This document shows positions 31,224 through 40,800 of a stretch of DNA of 64,000 nt, piece after piece (positions within the stretch are counted from its first letter, which is position 1; every line of letters begins with the position of its first letter). A program made the position numbers and the translations under genes. The notes under the pieces were generated by a model. That model had not been told where the DNA came from. It saw only the letters and a program-made list of their open reading frames with translations, and did no database searches. The stretch comes from Marinobacterium rhizophilum DSM 18822 (GTDB lineage: Bacteria > Pseudomonadota > Gammaproteobacteria > Pseudomonadales > Balneatricaceae), in assembly GCF_000378045.1 (NCBI RefSeq), contig NZ_KB899110.1:21609-85608 (forward strand). Reading direction: 5' to 3'.

Positions 31224-32237
31224 CTAGTCATTAAAGGCACTGAACTCGGTGCCTTTAATGTCTCCGCTTTTTACCAGGTGGCGCATCACGCTGAATACCT
31301 CGGGGTGAAACTTGAAGGTTTCCTGCTGCATGATCGCGATCGCATCTTCAAAGCTGTAGGCCCTGCGATAGGGGCGCACCCCGGCGATGGCTTCCAGGCA
31401 GTCGGCTACCGTGACGATGGCAACGCCAAGGGGAATTTCGTCTTTCTGCAGGCCATAGGGATAACCGGACCCGTCCTGGTTTTCGTGGTGCAGCAGTACG
31501 ATGTCCTTGACCAGCTTTTCGCAATTGACGCCGGCAATAATCTTGTACCCTTTGATGGGATGCTGTTTAACAACCTCCCATTCATAGGGTTCCAGCTTGC
31601 TGGGCTTGTTCAGTATCTCGATCGGGACTGAAATCTTGCCGATGTCATGCAGGCTGGCGCCAAGCGAAATCAGGTCGGTGGTGTGCTGATCCAGCTGCAT
31701 GAGCCGTGCAATCTTGATCGATAGCTGTGTCGTACGCGACATGTGGCCGTTGGTGTACGGATCCCGCTGTTCTATGGCGCATGTGAGGGCGCTGGCGGTG
31801 TCGTGAAACATGGCCGTCTGTGCCTGCTGATAGTTGACGATATCCGTCTGGTCGATGAACTCGGCAAGCCTGAACTTTGTACCATTGGCCGAGAATATGC
31901 GCGGTGAAATAATGACATGCCTCAGCGTACCGGATTTGGTCATCAATTGAGAGTTGTAGCGTTCAGTGACATCCGTCGATAAACGGTTATGCAGGTCGGA
32001 TCGAAAATCCTCGGCGATCAAGTCGCGTGCATTCATGCTGTAAAGCTCTGTGCGCGCGTAGCCGGTCATCTCTGCGAAACTGTGACTGCACGCGATCACT
32101 TTTCCTTCGCAGGTTAATACGAAAGAACCGAACAGGAATGACAGGCAATTGATTACGCCTTCTGCACCCTCGCAGACAAGCAGCTTTTGCAGAAAAGACT
32201 CGAACTGGTCTGAGTTCCGTTCAGTAGCTAATTCCAT
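31224..32237 (-). CDS. PAS/HD-GYP domain protein, putative cyclic-di-GMP phosphodiesterase
   Basis: 337 residues, no membrane segment. A PAS-like sensor domain spans about 30-135 (SFAEMTGYARTEL). The HD-GYP domain follows at about 145-325 with the metal-binding HDIGK at 197-201 and HHENQDGSGYP at 250-260, both intact. Such proteins hydrolyse cyclic di-GMP and so favour motility over attachment. It is convergent with aacS; the last codons form an 11-bp inverted repeat. What the PAS domain senses is not visible. Confidence 0.92.
   Translation of the reverse strand: MELATERNSDQFESFLQKLLVCEGAEGVINCLSFLFGSFVLTCEGKVIACSHSFAEMTGYARTELYSMNARDLIAEDFRSDLHNRLSTDVTERYNSQLMTKSGTLRHVIISPRIFSANGTKFRLAEFIDQTDIVNYQQAQTAMFHDTASALTCAIEQRDPYTNGHMSRTTQLSIKIARLMQLDQHTTDLISLGASLHDIGKISVPIEILNKPSKLEPYEWEVVKQHPIKGYKIIAGVNCEKLVKDIVLLHHENQDGSGYPYGLQKDEIPLGVAIVTVADCLEAIAGVRPYRRAYSFEDAIAIMQQETFKFHPEVFSVMRHLVKSGDIKGTEFSAFND
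31230..31259. terminator. Inverted repeat at the convergent 3' ends
   Basis: ATTAAAGGCAC and its exact complement with an 8-base loop lie inside the last codons of the HD-GYP gene, 42 bases after the aacS stop. It may terminate aacS transcription. No long T-run follows directly. Confidence 0.45.
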
Positions 32238-32580
32238 TAGATAAGCGCTCGTGTATTAAGTATTTATAAATTAGATTCAGGTGTATTAGTGTTTCTTTTA
32301 TTAGTTATTGTTATTAACCGAGTATCTTTAACTTGAGCATCGGTTGACCGTTCTGAGGACAGTGAAGCAGACAGCCTGTGTGTATCTTGAGTGGTATCGT
32401 AGCGACGAGTTGCCCGAAAGGCAGTTCGAGCATTATAGGGACTAAGCCCCCAGGTTAGAAGCAGGGCTGCATCGGCCCGCCCATAGATCGGTCCGTTCAT
32501 AGAGGCAGGCGCGCGCCTGCTTGGCATCACTATTCAGGTTAAACTGTGAGTAACCCTGAACATTACCCCCGACAGGCACC
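32238..32580. other. AT-rich divergent control region
   Basis: The 343 bp between the leftward HD-GYP gene and the rightward C13 peptidase gene are AT-rich in the first 100 bases, so both promoters probably lie here. I see no clear operator or small gene. Confidence 0.5.
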
Positions 32581-34170
32581 ATGGCAATGAACGATCCCTG
32601 GAACGAGGGCCGCAGCTCACCCTTGAACGATGCGCCACAGGCCCCGTCTGAGGCGCTGTCGAATGAGGCTCTCTCGCCTGAGCAGGCGGACGAGCCTGTG
32701 AGCCCGTTGCCGCGGGCTTCGGAGCAGGCGGCGTTGCAAGACACTCCCGAGCAGGGCGTCTTCGCCGCGCTTGGGCGCAACCTGGCTGCCGGCTACCGTC
32801 TGGTCATGGGGCGGGCGCTGAACGCTGATGCTGTCGCCTGCACACTGGGGCAGATCGTCGCACTGTTGTTATTGCTGTTGCTGGTCAATGCCGGATTCTC
32901 CTTTGTCACGACCGAGGCTCCGGTGCAGTTTGATGCTTACGGGCTGAATTATCTGGGGGCGACCAGCCTATTCAGCCTGCTGGTTCTGATGCTGGCCAGC
33001 CGAATGGCCGGCGGCAATACGGCCCGTTTTGTCCCGTTACTGACGGCCTTTCTCGCAGCCTCGGTGCTGATCTCGCTGCTGTCACAGCTGCTGTGGCTGT
33101 CGGTGGATAGTTTCGACGTGTCGGCATTGACGGCCTGGAGCCTGCTTGCAGGGCTGTTGTTGTGGCAGGTCCTGGTCGTCATGCGCCTGTTGCACATCTT
33201 TATCGGGGCGCCTGCCCAGCGCGCGCTGTTACTCGGTGGGCTCTACGGGCTGATGCTGCTCGCCAGCCTGTGGATTTTCCCCCGCACCCCGCTCTGGTAT
33301 ACCGACACACCCCAGGAAAGCGCTCAGGTGCGGTACGCGCCACTGGATGTTGAATCGATCTTCTACGCACAGCACCAGCTGATGCGTAACAGCCTTGCAC
33401 AGCTTGAAGCCCAGCGCCCGGGGGTTACGGATCTCTATCTGATGGCGGTGGGCGGTTATGGTCTGGAGGATGTCTTTCTCAAGGAAGTTGAGTTTGTGCG
33501 CGAGCAGTTTGACCGCCAGTACGCGACCCGCGGGCGTTCCCTGATACTGGCCAACAACCCGGCGACGGTGGACAAGTACCCGCTGGCGAACCGGCATAAC
33601 CTGGCGCTTGGGCTGGACAGCGTGGCGCAAAAAATGGATACGGAAGAGGACGTGCTGTTTTTGTTCATGACCTCCCATGGCAGCCGTGACCACCGCTTTT
33701 CGCTGGAGTTTGGCGCCGTGGAGCTGAATGACCTGACGCCGGAGCAGCTGCGTCAGGCGCTGGATGACGCGGGTATCCGCTGGCGCGTGATTCTGGTGTC
33801 GAGCTGCTTTTCCGGTGGTTTCATTGACGCACTGCAAAGCCCTGAAACCCTGGTGATCACCGCAGCAGCAGCGGATCGCACCTCCTTTGGCTGTGGCGTG
33901 GACAGCGACTTCACCTATTTTGGCACCGCGTATTTCAAGCAGGCCCTGCAACAGCAGCCCCGTTTCATTCAGGCCTTTGATATCGCGAACCAATGGGTCA
34001 GCGAGCGTGAAGCGCGCGAGCAGATTGGTGCCTCGCAGCCCCAGTTGTCCGTTGGGGAGTCGATTGCCGGCAAGCTGAGCGAGCTGTACCGCGAGCCCGG
34101 GATCCAGGCCGCTTTTGCCGGTTCCGATGCTGCCCGGGATCAGTGCCCGGAGCTGACCTGCACCCGTTAG
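32581..34170 (+). CDS. Membrane-anchored C13-family (legumain/caspase-like) peptidase
   Basis: 529 residues. A polar N-terminal tail of about 80 residues is followed by four or five membrane helices between about 88 and 235, then a soluble C-terminal peptidase domain. The catalytic His is H366 in FMTSHGS and the catalytic Cys is C409 in LVSSCFSGGF, the clan CD pattern. The topology puts the peptidase domain next to the membrane; the side is not certain. Bacterial C13 proteins are mostly uncharacterised. It stands alone between intergenic gaps. Confidence 0.88.
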   Translation: MAMNDPWNEGRSSPLNDAPQAPSEALSNEALSPEQADEPVSPLPRASEQAALQDTPEQGVFAALGRNLAAGYRLVMGRALNADAVACTLGQIVALLLLLLLVNAGFSFVTTEAPVQFDAYGLNYLGATSLFSLLVLMLASRMAGGNTARFVPLLTAFLAASVLISLLSQLLWLSVDSFDVSALTAWSLLAGLLLWQVLVVMRLLHIFIGAPAQRALLLGGLYGLMLLASLWIFPRTPLWYTDTPQESAQVRYAPLDVESIFYAQHQLMRNSLAQLEAQRPGVTDLYLMAVGGYGLEDVFLKEVEFVREQFDRQYATRGRSLILANNPATVDKYPLANRHNLALGLDSVAQKMDTEEDVLFLFMTSHGSRDHRFSLEFGAVELNDLTPEQLRQALDDAGIRWRVILVSSCFSGGFIDALQSPETLVITAAAADRTSFGCGVDSDFTYFGTAYFKQALQQQPRFIQAFDIANQWVSEREAREQIGASQPQLSVGESIAGKLSELYREPGIQAAFAGSDAARDQCPELTCTR

Positions 34171-34549
34171 CTACAGCAGCCTGTCGGACTTACCACTGAT
34201 CTACTGCGGAAAAGCCGATTCTTTCCGGTAAAGAGGGGGCATTTTATGTGCTCTTTTTTGTTAAATAGAACCACTATTCGCCTCAAAAGAGCTCAAAAAC
34301 TGCCGCAAATCGGTCTTTCCCTCGCTACGATCGGCCAAGCCCGACAGGCTGCGAGGAAAGACTGAGCCTGCTGCGGACCGTCTGATTCTTTATTAACCCG
34401 CGGGTTATTGATTCCGACGGGAGAGGCCCGTGATGAGGGGCGAGCGCGGCGAAACGGCCGCCCTGACGACTATACTCCGATACAGGCGCGCTACCTGCAG
34501 GCGCCCTGTGGCGCCTGCTGCAATGCACTACCGTCTTCGAGGGACAGGC
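34171..34549. other. Intergenic region with a 14-bp palindrome
   Basis: Between the C13 peptidase and the HdeD-like gene. The perfect palindrome TAACCCGCGGGTTA is at 34394-34407, about 150 bases before the next start codon. A long frame from 34430 runs into the HdeD-like gene but has no ribosome site at its start and adds a non-membrane extension not found in the family. Confidence 0.55.
34394..34407. promoter_or_regulatory. Palindrome TAACCCGCGGGTTA
   Basis: A perfect 14-bp palindrome upstream of the HdeD-like gene. A near-identical one with one extra central base lies at 45208-45224. It could be a binding site for a TetR- or similar type regulator. Confidence 0.4.
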
Positions 34550-35107
34550 ATGCTCCGGACAACTGCACACTTTGGCTATCTGGGAAAAAATTGGGGCTGG
34601 GTCCTGGCACTGGGCATTCTGCTGCTCGTTGCCGGTGTCATCGGGCTTGGCATGACCGTGACGCTGGGGCTGGTCAGCATGCTGTACTTCGGCTTTCTGA
34701 TGCTGCTGGGCGCTGTTTTCCAACTGGTCGCGGTATTCCAAAGCCCGGACTGGCGCCGTCATCGCTGGAGTCTGCTGATTGCGCTGTTGTACCTGGCCGC
34801 CGGCTTGATCATGATCTTCGATCCGGTGCTGGCATCGGCCACTCTGACCCTGCTGATCGGTGCCAGTCTGGTCGCCATCGGCGTGCTCCGTCTGTTGATG
34901 GCCTTCCAGTTCAGAGGGACTTACGGCTGGGGCTGGACGCTGATCGGCGGCATTCTGACCCTGGTGTTGGGTCTCGTCATCTTCCTGGGTTGGCCGGTTT
35001 CCGGGCTCTGGATTATCGGTCTGATCATCGCGATTGAACTGATCCTGGCCGGCGTTTCCTTTATCACGCTGGCGCTGGCTGCACGCGAATTTCGCAACTT
35101 GCAGTGA
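34550..35107 (+). CDS. HdeD-like acid-resistance membrane protein (DUF308)
   Basis: 185 residues with six predicted membrane helices in three pairs, the DUF308 pattern: NWGWVLALGILLLVAGVIGL, then SLLIALLYLAAGLIMIFDP, then GGILTLVLGLVIFLGWP. E. coli HdeD belongs here and is linked to acid resistance at high cell density. The ATG at 34550 has GAGGGA 5-8 bases upstream and starts the conserved part. It is convergent with the LigD-like gene, which ends 13 bases away. Confidence 0.85.
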   Translation: MLRTTAHFGYLGKNWGWVLALGILLLVAGVIGLGMTVTLGLVSMLYFGFLMLLGAVFQLVAVFQSPDWRRHRWSLLIALLYLAAGLIMIFDPVLASATLTLLIGASLVAIGVLRLLMAFQFRGTYGWGWTLIGGILTLVLGLVIFLGWPVSGLWIIGLIIAIELILAGVSFITLALAAREFRNLQ

Positions 35108-35120
35108 CGCGCACGGGCAT

Positions 35121-35708
35121 TCATTCGCCATGCTCCGCGTCGCTGGCGATCTCTTTCAGGCTCCGTCCGGTTGCCACGGAGTCCGGTTCGCTCGAGACCG
35201 GGTTGCGGCGTGCATCCGCGTCGTCGTCATCCATCTTGATCAGGAGCCAGTGGCCCTTGTCGGCGTCGATACGCTGCAGTGCATAGCCGCCAGTGAGCTT
35301 TTGGCCCTCGAGCCGCACCAGCGCATGTCCTTCCTCGAGCGCCTGTTTCAGGGGGCGCAGGCTCTGGTCCTTTTGGGTGATGTTGCGGTAGGTGCCGCGA
35401 TCCCAGATCAGCACCGTGCCCCCGCCGTATTGCCCCTGCGGAATAACCCCCTCGAAATCGGCGTAATCCAGCGGGTGGTCTTCGGTCTCGATCGCCAGGC
35501 GCTTTTTCGACGGGTCGGTCGAAGGACCTTTGGGCACGGCCCAGCTCTTCAGCACGCCGTCGACCTCGAGGCGGAAATCGTAGTGCAGCGAGCGGGCATC
35601 GTGCTTTTGAATGACAAACAGGGGGGCTGCGCCGAAGGACTTCGAGGTGCCCGCCGGCTCGCCACTTTTTGCCAGGTTCCGCTTGCGTCGATATTCCCTG
35701 GTCGTCAT
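35121..35708 (-). CDS. Stand-alone LigD 3'-phosphoesterase domain protein
   Basis: 195 residues. FVIQKHDARSLHYDFRLE, SWAVPKGPS, LAIETEDHPLDYADFEG and IPQGQYGGGTVLIWDRG are the conserved active-site segments of the DNA ligase D phosphoesterase domain, including the His, Asp and Arg residues that bind metal. In LigD it trims 3'-phosphates and ribonucleotides at double-strand breaks. Here it is a separate protein with a basic N-terminus; no ligase, polymerase or Ku gene is present in the window. Confidence 0.92.
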   Translation of the reverse strand: MTTREYRRKRNLAKSGEPAGTSKSFGAAPLFVIQKHDARSLHYDFRLEVDGVLKSWAVPKGPSTDPSKKRLAIETEDHPLDYADFEGVIPQGQYGGGTVLIWDRGTYRNITQKDQSLRPLKQALEEGHALVRLEGQKLTGGYALQRIDADKGHWLLIKMDDDDADARRNPVSSEPDSVATGRSLKEIASDAEHGE

Positions 35709-35953
35709 GTTCGACCACCTCCGTTTTTGACCTTAGCAAGGCACCGGCATCGGGTCCAATGGCGCGGAGGTGACTCGGGTGTTCGAACAGCCGCGTCCAG
35801 AAAAACGGCAGGCGTTGTGCAGATTAGCCCGGCAGGACATATCCGCAAACGGCAACAGCCCCTGGCGAAAGTGGCATAACGGTCTGCGGTCAACTAGTCT
35901 GCCGCTCGATAACCTTCGCAGCACCGGGCAGGTTCCCGGCAGGAGGAAACCAC

Positions 35954-37285
<1,332 letters not shown>

Positions 37286-37328
37286 CGAACGAAAAAGGCG
37301 CCTTGCGGGCGAGCAAAGGAGGTCTGCA

Positions 37329-37649
37329 ATGGACACATCCCTGGTTTACCAACCGATTGCCGGGATACTGGCGTTGCTGCTATTGGCACTCTGCTGGCCC
37401 ATTGCCCAGGCGCTGCGGCATGAACGGCTGCGTCCGCTGGCAGCCTACCTGCTCTTCGTCTCGGTGCTGGCGCTGACGGTCGCACTGAGCTTCAGGTTGC
37501 TGCTCTGGGTTGCAGTCCTGCTACTGCCGCCGGACAGGCTGGAGAGCGTGGGGGCCGCCATTGTGCTGGGGATACTGTCGTTGATGCTGGGGCTGGCAGC
37601 GGCGTGCTGGGTCGTGCGTCGCCCACAGCGGCGTCGTATGCCACGATGA
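37329..37649 (+). CDS. Small membrane protein, unknown
   Basis: 106 residues with three strongly hydrophobic segments (ILALLLLALCWPIA, LAAYLLFVSVLALTVAL, LGILSLMLGLAAACW) and an arginine-rich C-terminus. AAAGGAGG lies 6 bases before the ATG, an excellent ribosome site, and the gene follows nhaA by 43 bases, so it is probably co-transcribed. I recognise no family. It might assist or regulate NhaA, but nothing in the sequence shows that. Confidence 0.75.
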   Translation: MDTSLVYQPIAGILALLLLALCWPIAQALRHERLRPLAAYLLFVSVLALTVALSFRLLLWVAVLLLPPDRLESVGAAIVLGILSLMLGLAAACWVVRRPQRRRMPR

Positions 37650-37950
37650 TCGCCGGACCGGAGTTGCCGATGCAAAGAAGGCGTGCGGGGTGACTGGCGC
37701 CTCGCAGCCACACATCTTTGTTGGCAATACGATCATGCAAAAGCCGGATACCCTTTACCAAGAACTTCGCCTGCAGGTCGCCCTCCGCCGCGCCAAACCG
37801 GACAGCGCCGGCCTGTAACGAGGCAATCACCACTTGCCAGCCCTGATTTACAGGGGCAGGGCATGCGTGCCACAAAACATTCACCATAGTGTTGTGTTGC
37901 GTTCATCTGCTGAATTTATCGTTATCGATTTGTGCCACAGGGATAGATCG
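37650..37950 (+). other. Intergenic region with a short coding-like frame
   Basis: The frame 37648-37818 has no internal stop and, from an ATG at 37735, could encode 27 residues (MQKPDTLYQELRLQ...). It has no clear ribosome site and I recognise no family; it may be the decayed end of a lost gene. The remaining bases before the phosphatase gene show nothing distinctive. Confidence 0.3.
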
Positions 37951-39477
37951 ATGAAAAGACGTAACTTTCTTCAGGGTACCGCGCTGTTCGGCTGTGGCCT
38001 GCTGCTGAATTCGGCACAGGTTTCTGCAAAGGATTCCCGCCCGTTGCTGGAGCAGGGCATTCAGGTGGGTGATGTGCTCAGCGACCGCGCCATTGTGTGG
38101 GGGCGCAGTGACCGGCCCGCGCGCATGTGGGTCGAGTGGGCCACCCGTGAGGATTTCTCCGGCGCGGTTACCGTGCGTGGACCCTGGGCCTTGCCGCAGG
38201 GTGACTTTACCAGCCGGGTGGAACTCGTCGGTCTGCCGGCCGGCGAGCAGATTTTTGTACGGGTCGGCTATCGCGACGCCGAGGACGATCAGCCATCCGA
38301 GTGGGTCAGCGGCCACTTCATGACGGCGCCGCTGGCGGCGGCCCCGGTGCGTTTTCTCTGGTCCGGCGATACAGCGGGGCAGGGGTTCGGCATCAACCCT
38401 GAATTTGGCGGCATGAAAATCTACCGCACCATGGCGGATCAGGCGCCGGATTTCTTCGTACACAGCGGCGATACCATTTACGCCGACGGCCCCATTGCCG
38501 AGTCGGTCGAGGTGGAAGACGGCAAGATCTGGAAAAACCTGGTGACGCCGGAAGTGAGCAAGGTGGCTGAAACCCTGAATGAGTTCCGCGGCCGCTACCG
38601 TTACAACCTGCTGGATGAGAATGTCCGCTACTTCAACAGCCGGGTTGCCCAGTTGTGGCAGTGGGACGATCACGAGGTGGTAAACAACTATTCCGCCTCC
38701 AAGGATCTGTCGGCCGATGGCCGTTACCAGGTGAAGAGCGTGGGCCTGCTGCAGGCCAGGGCGAGCCGTGCCTTTTTCGATTATGCGCCGCTACGCCAGA
38801 CGGGCCCCGAGGGCAGCGACCGGGTATACCGCGCGCTGCCCTTTGGCCCCCTGCTGGACAGGTTCATGCTGGACCTGCGGTCCTACCGTGGGCCCAACAC
38901 TGACAACCTGCAGATTGCCGCCGGGGCGGATACACAGTTGCTGGGACAGGATCAGCTGAAGTGGCTGCTGGACGAACTGAAGGCGTCCAAAGCGACATGG
39001 AAGGCGGTGTTCTGTGACATGCCGCTGGGCCTGCATGTCCGCGATGGCGACAACTGGGAAGCCGTGGCCAACGGCGACAACGGTGCCGCCCGCGGGCGTG
39101 AACTGGAAATTGCATGGCTGCTGAAGGAGATCAAGGCGGCCGGCATCGAAAACGTGGTCTGGTTTACCGCTGACGTGCATTACACCGCGGCACACTACTA
39201 TGATCCGGCCAAGGCCCGCTTCGATGACTTTAAGCCCTTCTGGGAGTTCGTATCCGGGCCCCTCAATGCCGGCTCATTCGGGCCGAACGCGTCGGACGAC
39301 ACTTTTGGCCTGCAGGTGAAATACCAGAAAGCGCCGGACAAGCCGAACATGTCACCCTTCGCCGGGCTGCAGTTTTTCGGCCAGGTCGACATCGACCCGC
39401 AGGATCGCACCCTGACGGTCACCCTCAAGGATCTGGACAACCAGGCACTGTTTACCCAGGTGCTGACGCCGGCCTGA
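37951..39477 (+). CDS. PhoD-family alkaline phosphatase/phosphodiesterase, Tat-exported
   Basis: 508 residues. The N-terminus MKRRNFLQGTALFGCGLLL is a twin-arginine signal, so the folded metalloenzyme is exported. PhoD features follow: an N-terminal beta domain (VGDVLSDRAIVWGRSDRPARM), then FLWSGDTAGQG, DFFVHSGDTIYADGP, WQWDDHEVVNNY, and WFTADVHYTAAHYY, which hold the iron/calcium ligands. It releases phosphate from phosphodiesters and monoesters outside the cytoplasm. The ATG was chosen because the Tat signal starts there. Single gene; no Pho box recognised with confidence. Confidence 0.92.
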   Translation: MKRRNFLQGTALFGCGLLLNSAQVSAKDSRPLLEQGIQVGDVLSDRAIVWGRSDRPARMWVEWATREDFSGAVTVRGPWALPQGDFTSRVELVGLPAGEQIFVRVGYRDAEDDQPSEWVSGHFMTAPLAAAPVRFLWSGDTAGQGFGINPEFGGMKIYRTMADQAPDFFVHSGDTIYADGPIAESVEVEDGKIWKNLVTPEVSKVAETLNEFRGRYRYNLLDENVRYFNSRVAQLWQWDDHEVVNNYSASKDLSADGRYQVKSVGLLQARASRAFFDYAPLRQTGPEGSDRVYRALPFGPLLDRFMLDLRSYRGPNTDNLQIAAGADTQLLGQDQLKWLLDELKASKATWKAVFCDMPLGLHVRDGDNWEAVANGDNGAARGRELEIAWLLKEIKAAGIENVVWFTADVHYTAAHYYDPAKARFDDFKPFWEFVSGPLNAGSFGPNASDDTFGLQVKYQKAPDKPNMSPFAGLQFFGQVDIDPQDRTLTVTLKDLDNQALFTQVLTPA

Positions 39478-39605
39478 TCGGCGTTGTTAACCTCGCGCCG
39501 GGCAGGCTCTCTGTCCGGCGTATTCGGCAGGCGCAGGATCGCCGCAATCGGCATATAATGCGGGCGCATTCCGCCTTCTTGTCCCGGTTACCGGAGTCCT
39601 GAGCC

Positions 39606-40562
39606 TTGGCCGCCATCCAGCAGTTTTTGCGTGAACTCTTCGTTGAAATCCGCACGGTTTCGTTCACGTTGTTCAAAATCATGATCCCGGTAATCATCGC
39701 AGTGAAAGTACTGGAGCTGCTCGGCGGCGTCGAGCTGCTGGGCCAGGTACTCGGACCGCTGATGGGGCTGGTCGGGTTGCCGGAAAGCATGGGGCTGGTG
39801 TGGGCCGCGACGATGGCCAGCAACATCTATGCAGGCATGGTGGTGTTCTTCACCCAGCCCCAGCAGGAGGCGCTGACGGTGGCGCAGGTCACGGTGCTGG
39901 CCGGGCTGATGCTGATGGCCCACGGGCTGCCCATAGAGGCCCGCATTGCCCAGAAGGCCGGGGTACGCCTGGGGCCGACCCTGCTGTTGCGCATCGGCGG
40001 TGGGCTGCTGTTCGGTTGGTTGCTGCACCTCATCTATGGCCAGGGTGGCTGGCTGGCGCAACCCAACGAACTGATCTGGCGACCTGAAGCGGTGGATACC
40101 AGTCTCTCCGGCTGGCTGCTGATGCAGGCCAAGAGCTTGCTGATGGTGCAGCTGGTGATCGTCGCGTTGCTGACGGCGCTGAAGATCCTGCGCCTGCTCG
40201 GCGTCGAGCGACTGATGTTCTGGCTGCTGCAGCCGCTGCTGAAGCTGCTCGGCATCGGCCACCAGGCCACCACCATCACCATCGTCGGTGTCACCCTGGG
40301 GCTGTCGTTTGGCGGCGGGCTGCTGATCAAGGAAGCCCAGGCCGGTCATATTTCCAAGCGCGACATCTTCGCGTCGATGGCCTTCCTCGGGCTCTGTCAC
40401 AGCCTGATCGAGGATACGCTGCTGGTGATGCTGCTCGGCGCCCACCTGTCCGGTATCCTCTGGGCGCGTCTCGCCTTCACGCTGCTGGTCATCGCCCTGA
40501 TAACCCGCTGGATGGACTGCCGCAGCGACGCCTTTCATCAGCGGTTTCTGGTTAATCGGTAA
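39606..40562 (+). CDS. Nucleoside-recognition (Gate) domain membrane protein
   Basis: 318 residues, eight or more membrane helices. Two internally similar halves carry the Gate-domain pattern: FTLFKIMIPVIIAVKVLELLG with MASNIYAGMVVFF, then LGLSFGGGLLIKEA with HSLIEDTLLVMLLGAHL. Relatives include spore maturation protein SpmA/B and nucleoside transporters; the substrate is unknown. It starts at a TTG with GGAG 9 bases upstream. Confidence 0.82.
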   Translation: MAAIQQFLRELFVEIRTVSFTLFKIMIPVIIAVKVLELLGGVELLGQVLGPLMGLVGLPESMGLVWAATMASNIYAGMVVFFTQPQQEALTVAQVTVLAGLMLMAHGLPIEARIAQKAGVRLGPTLLLRIGGGLLFGWLLHLIYGQGGWLAQPNELIWRPEAVDTSLSGWLLMQAKSLLMVQLVIVALLTALKILRLLGVERLMFWLLQPLLKLLGIGHQATTITIVGVTLGLSFGGGLLIKEAQAGHISKRDIFASMAFLGLCHSLIEDTLLVMLLGAHLSGILWARLAFTLLVIALITRWMDCRSDAFHQRFLVNR

Positions 40563-40800
40563 AAAGCGTGCATCGCACTTTGACAGGGCATTGGCGTTGG
40601 GTGCCGGTGACCACCATGGACGGCGGAAGGCCGCCCCGCGGAAATGCTGTAAACGCAGCAGCGGTTGACAGTAAAGCGAAGCGCACCGCTGCTTTTCGTT
40701 ACCCGGCCGAAGCTACGTATAAGGAAATAGGTAAACGGTCCCCGGCATTCCTGACCCCGGAGTTCTGCCAGTCTGCCCGCAGACTTATTCACATCTTCCC

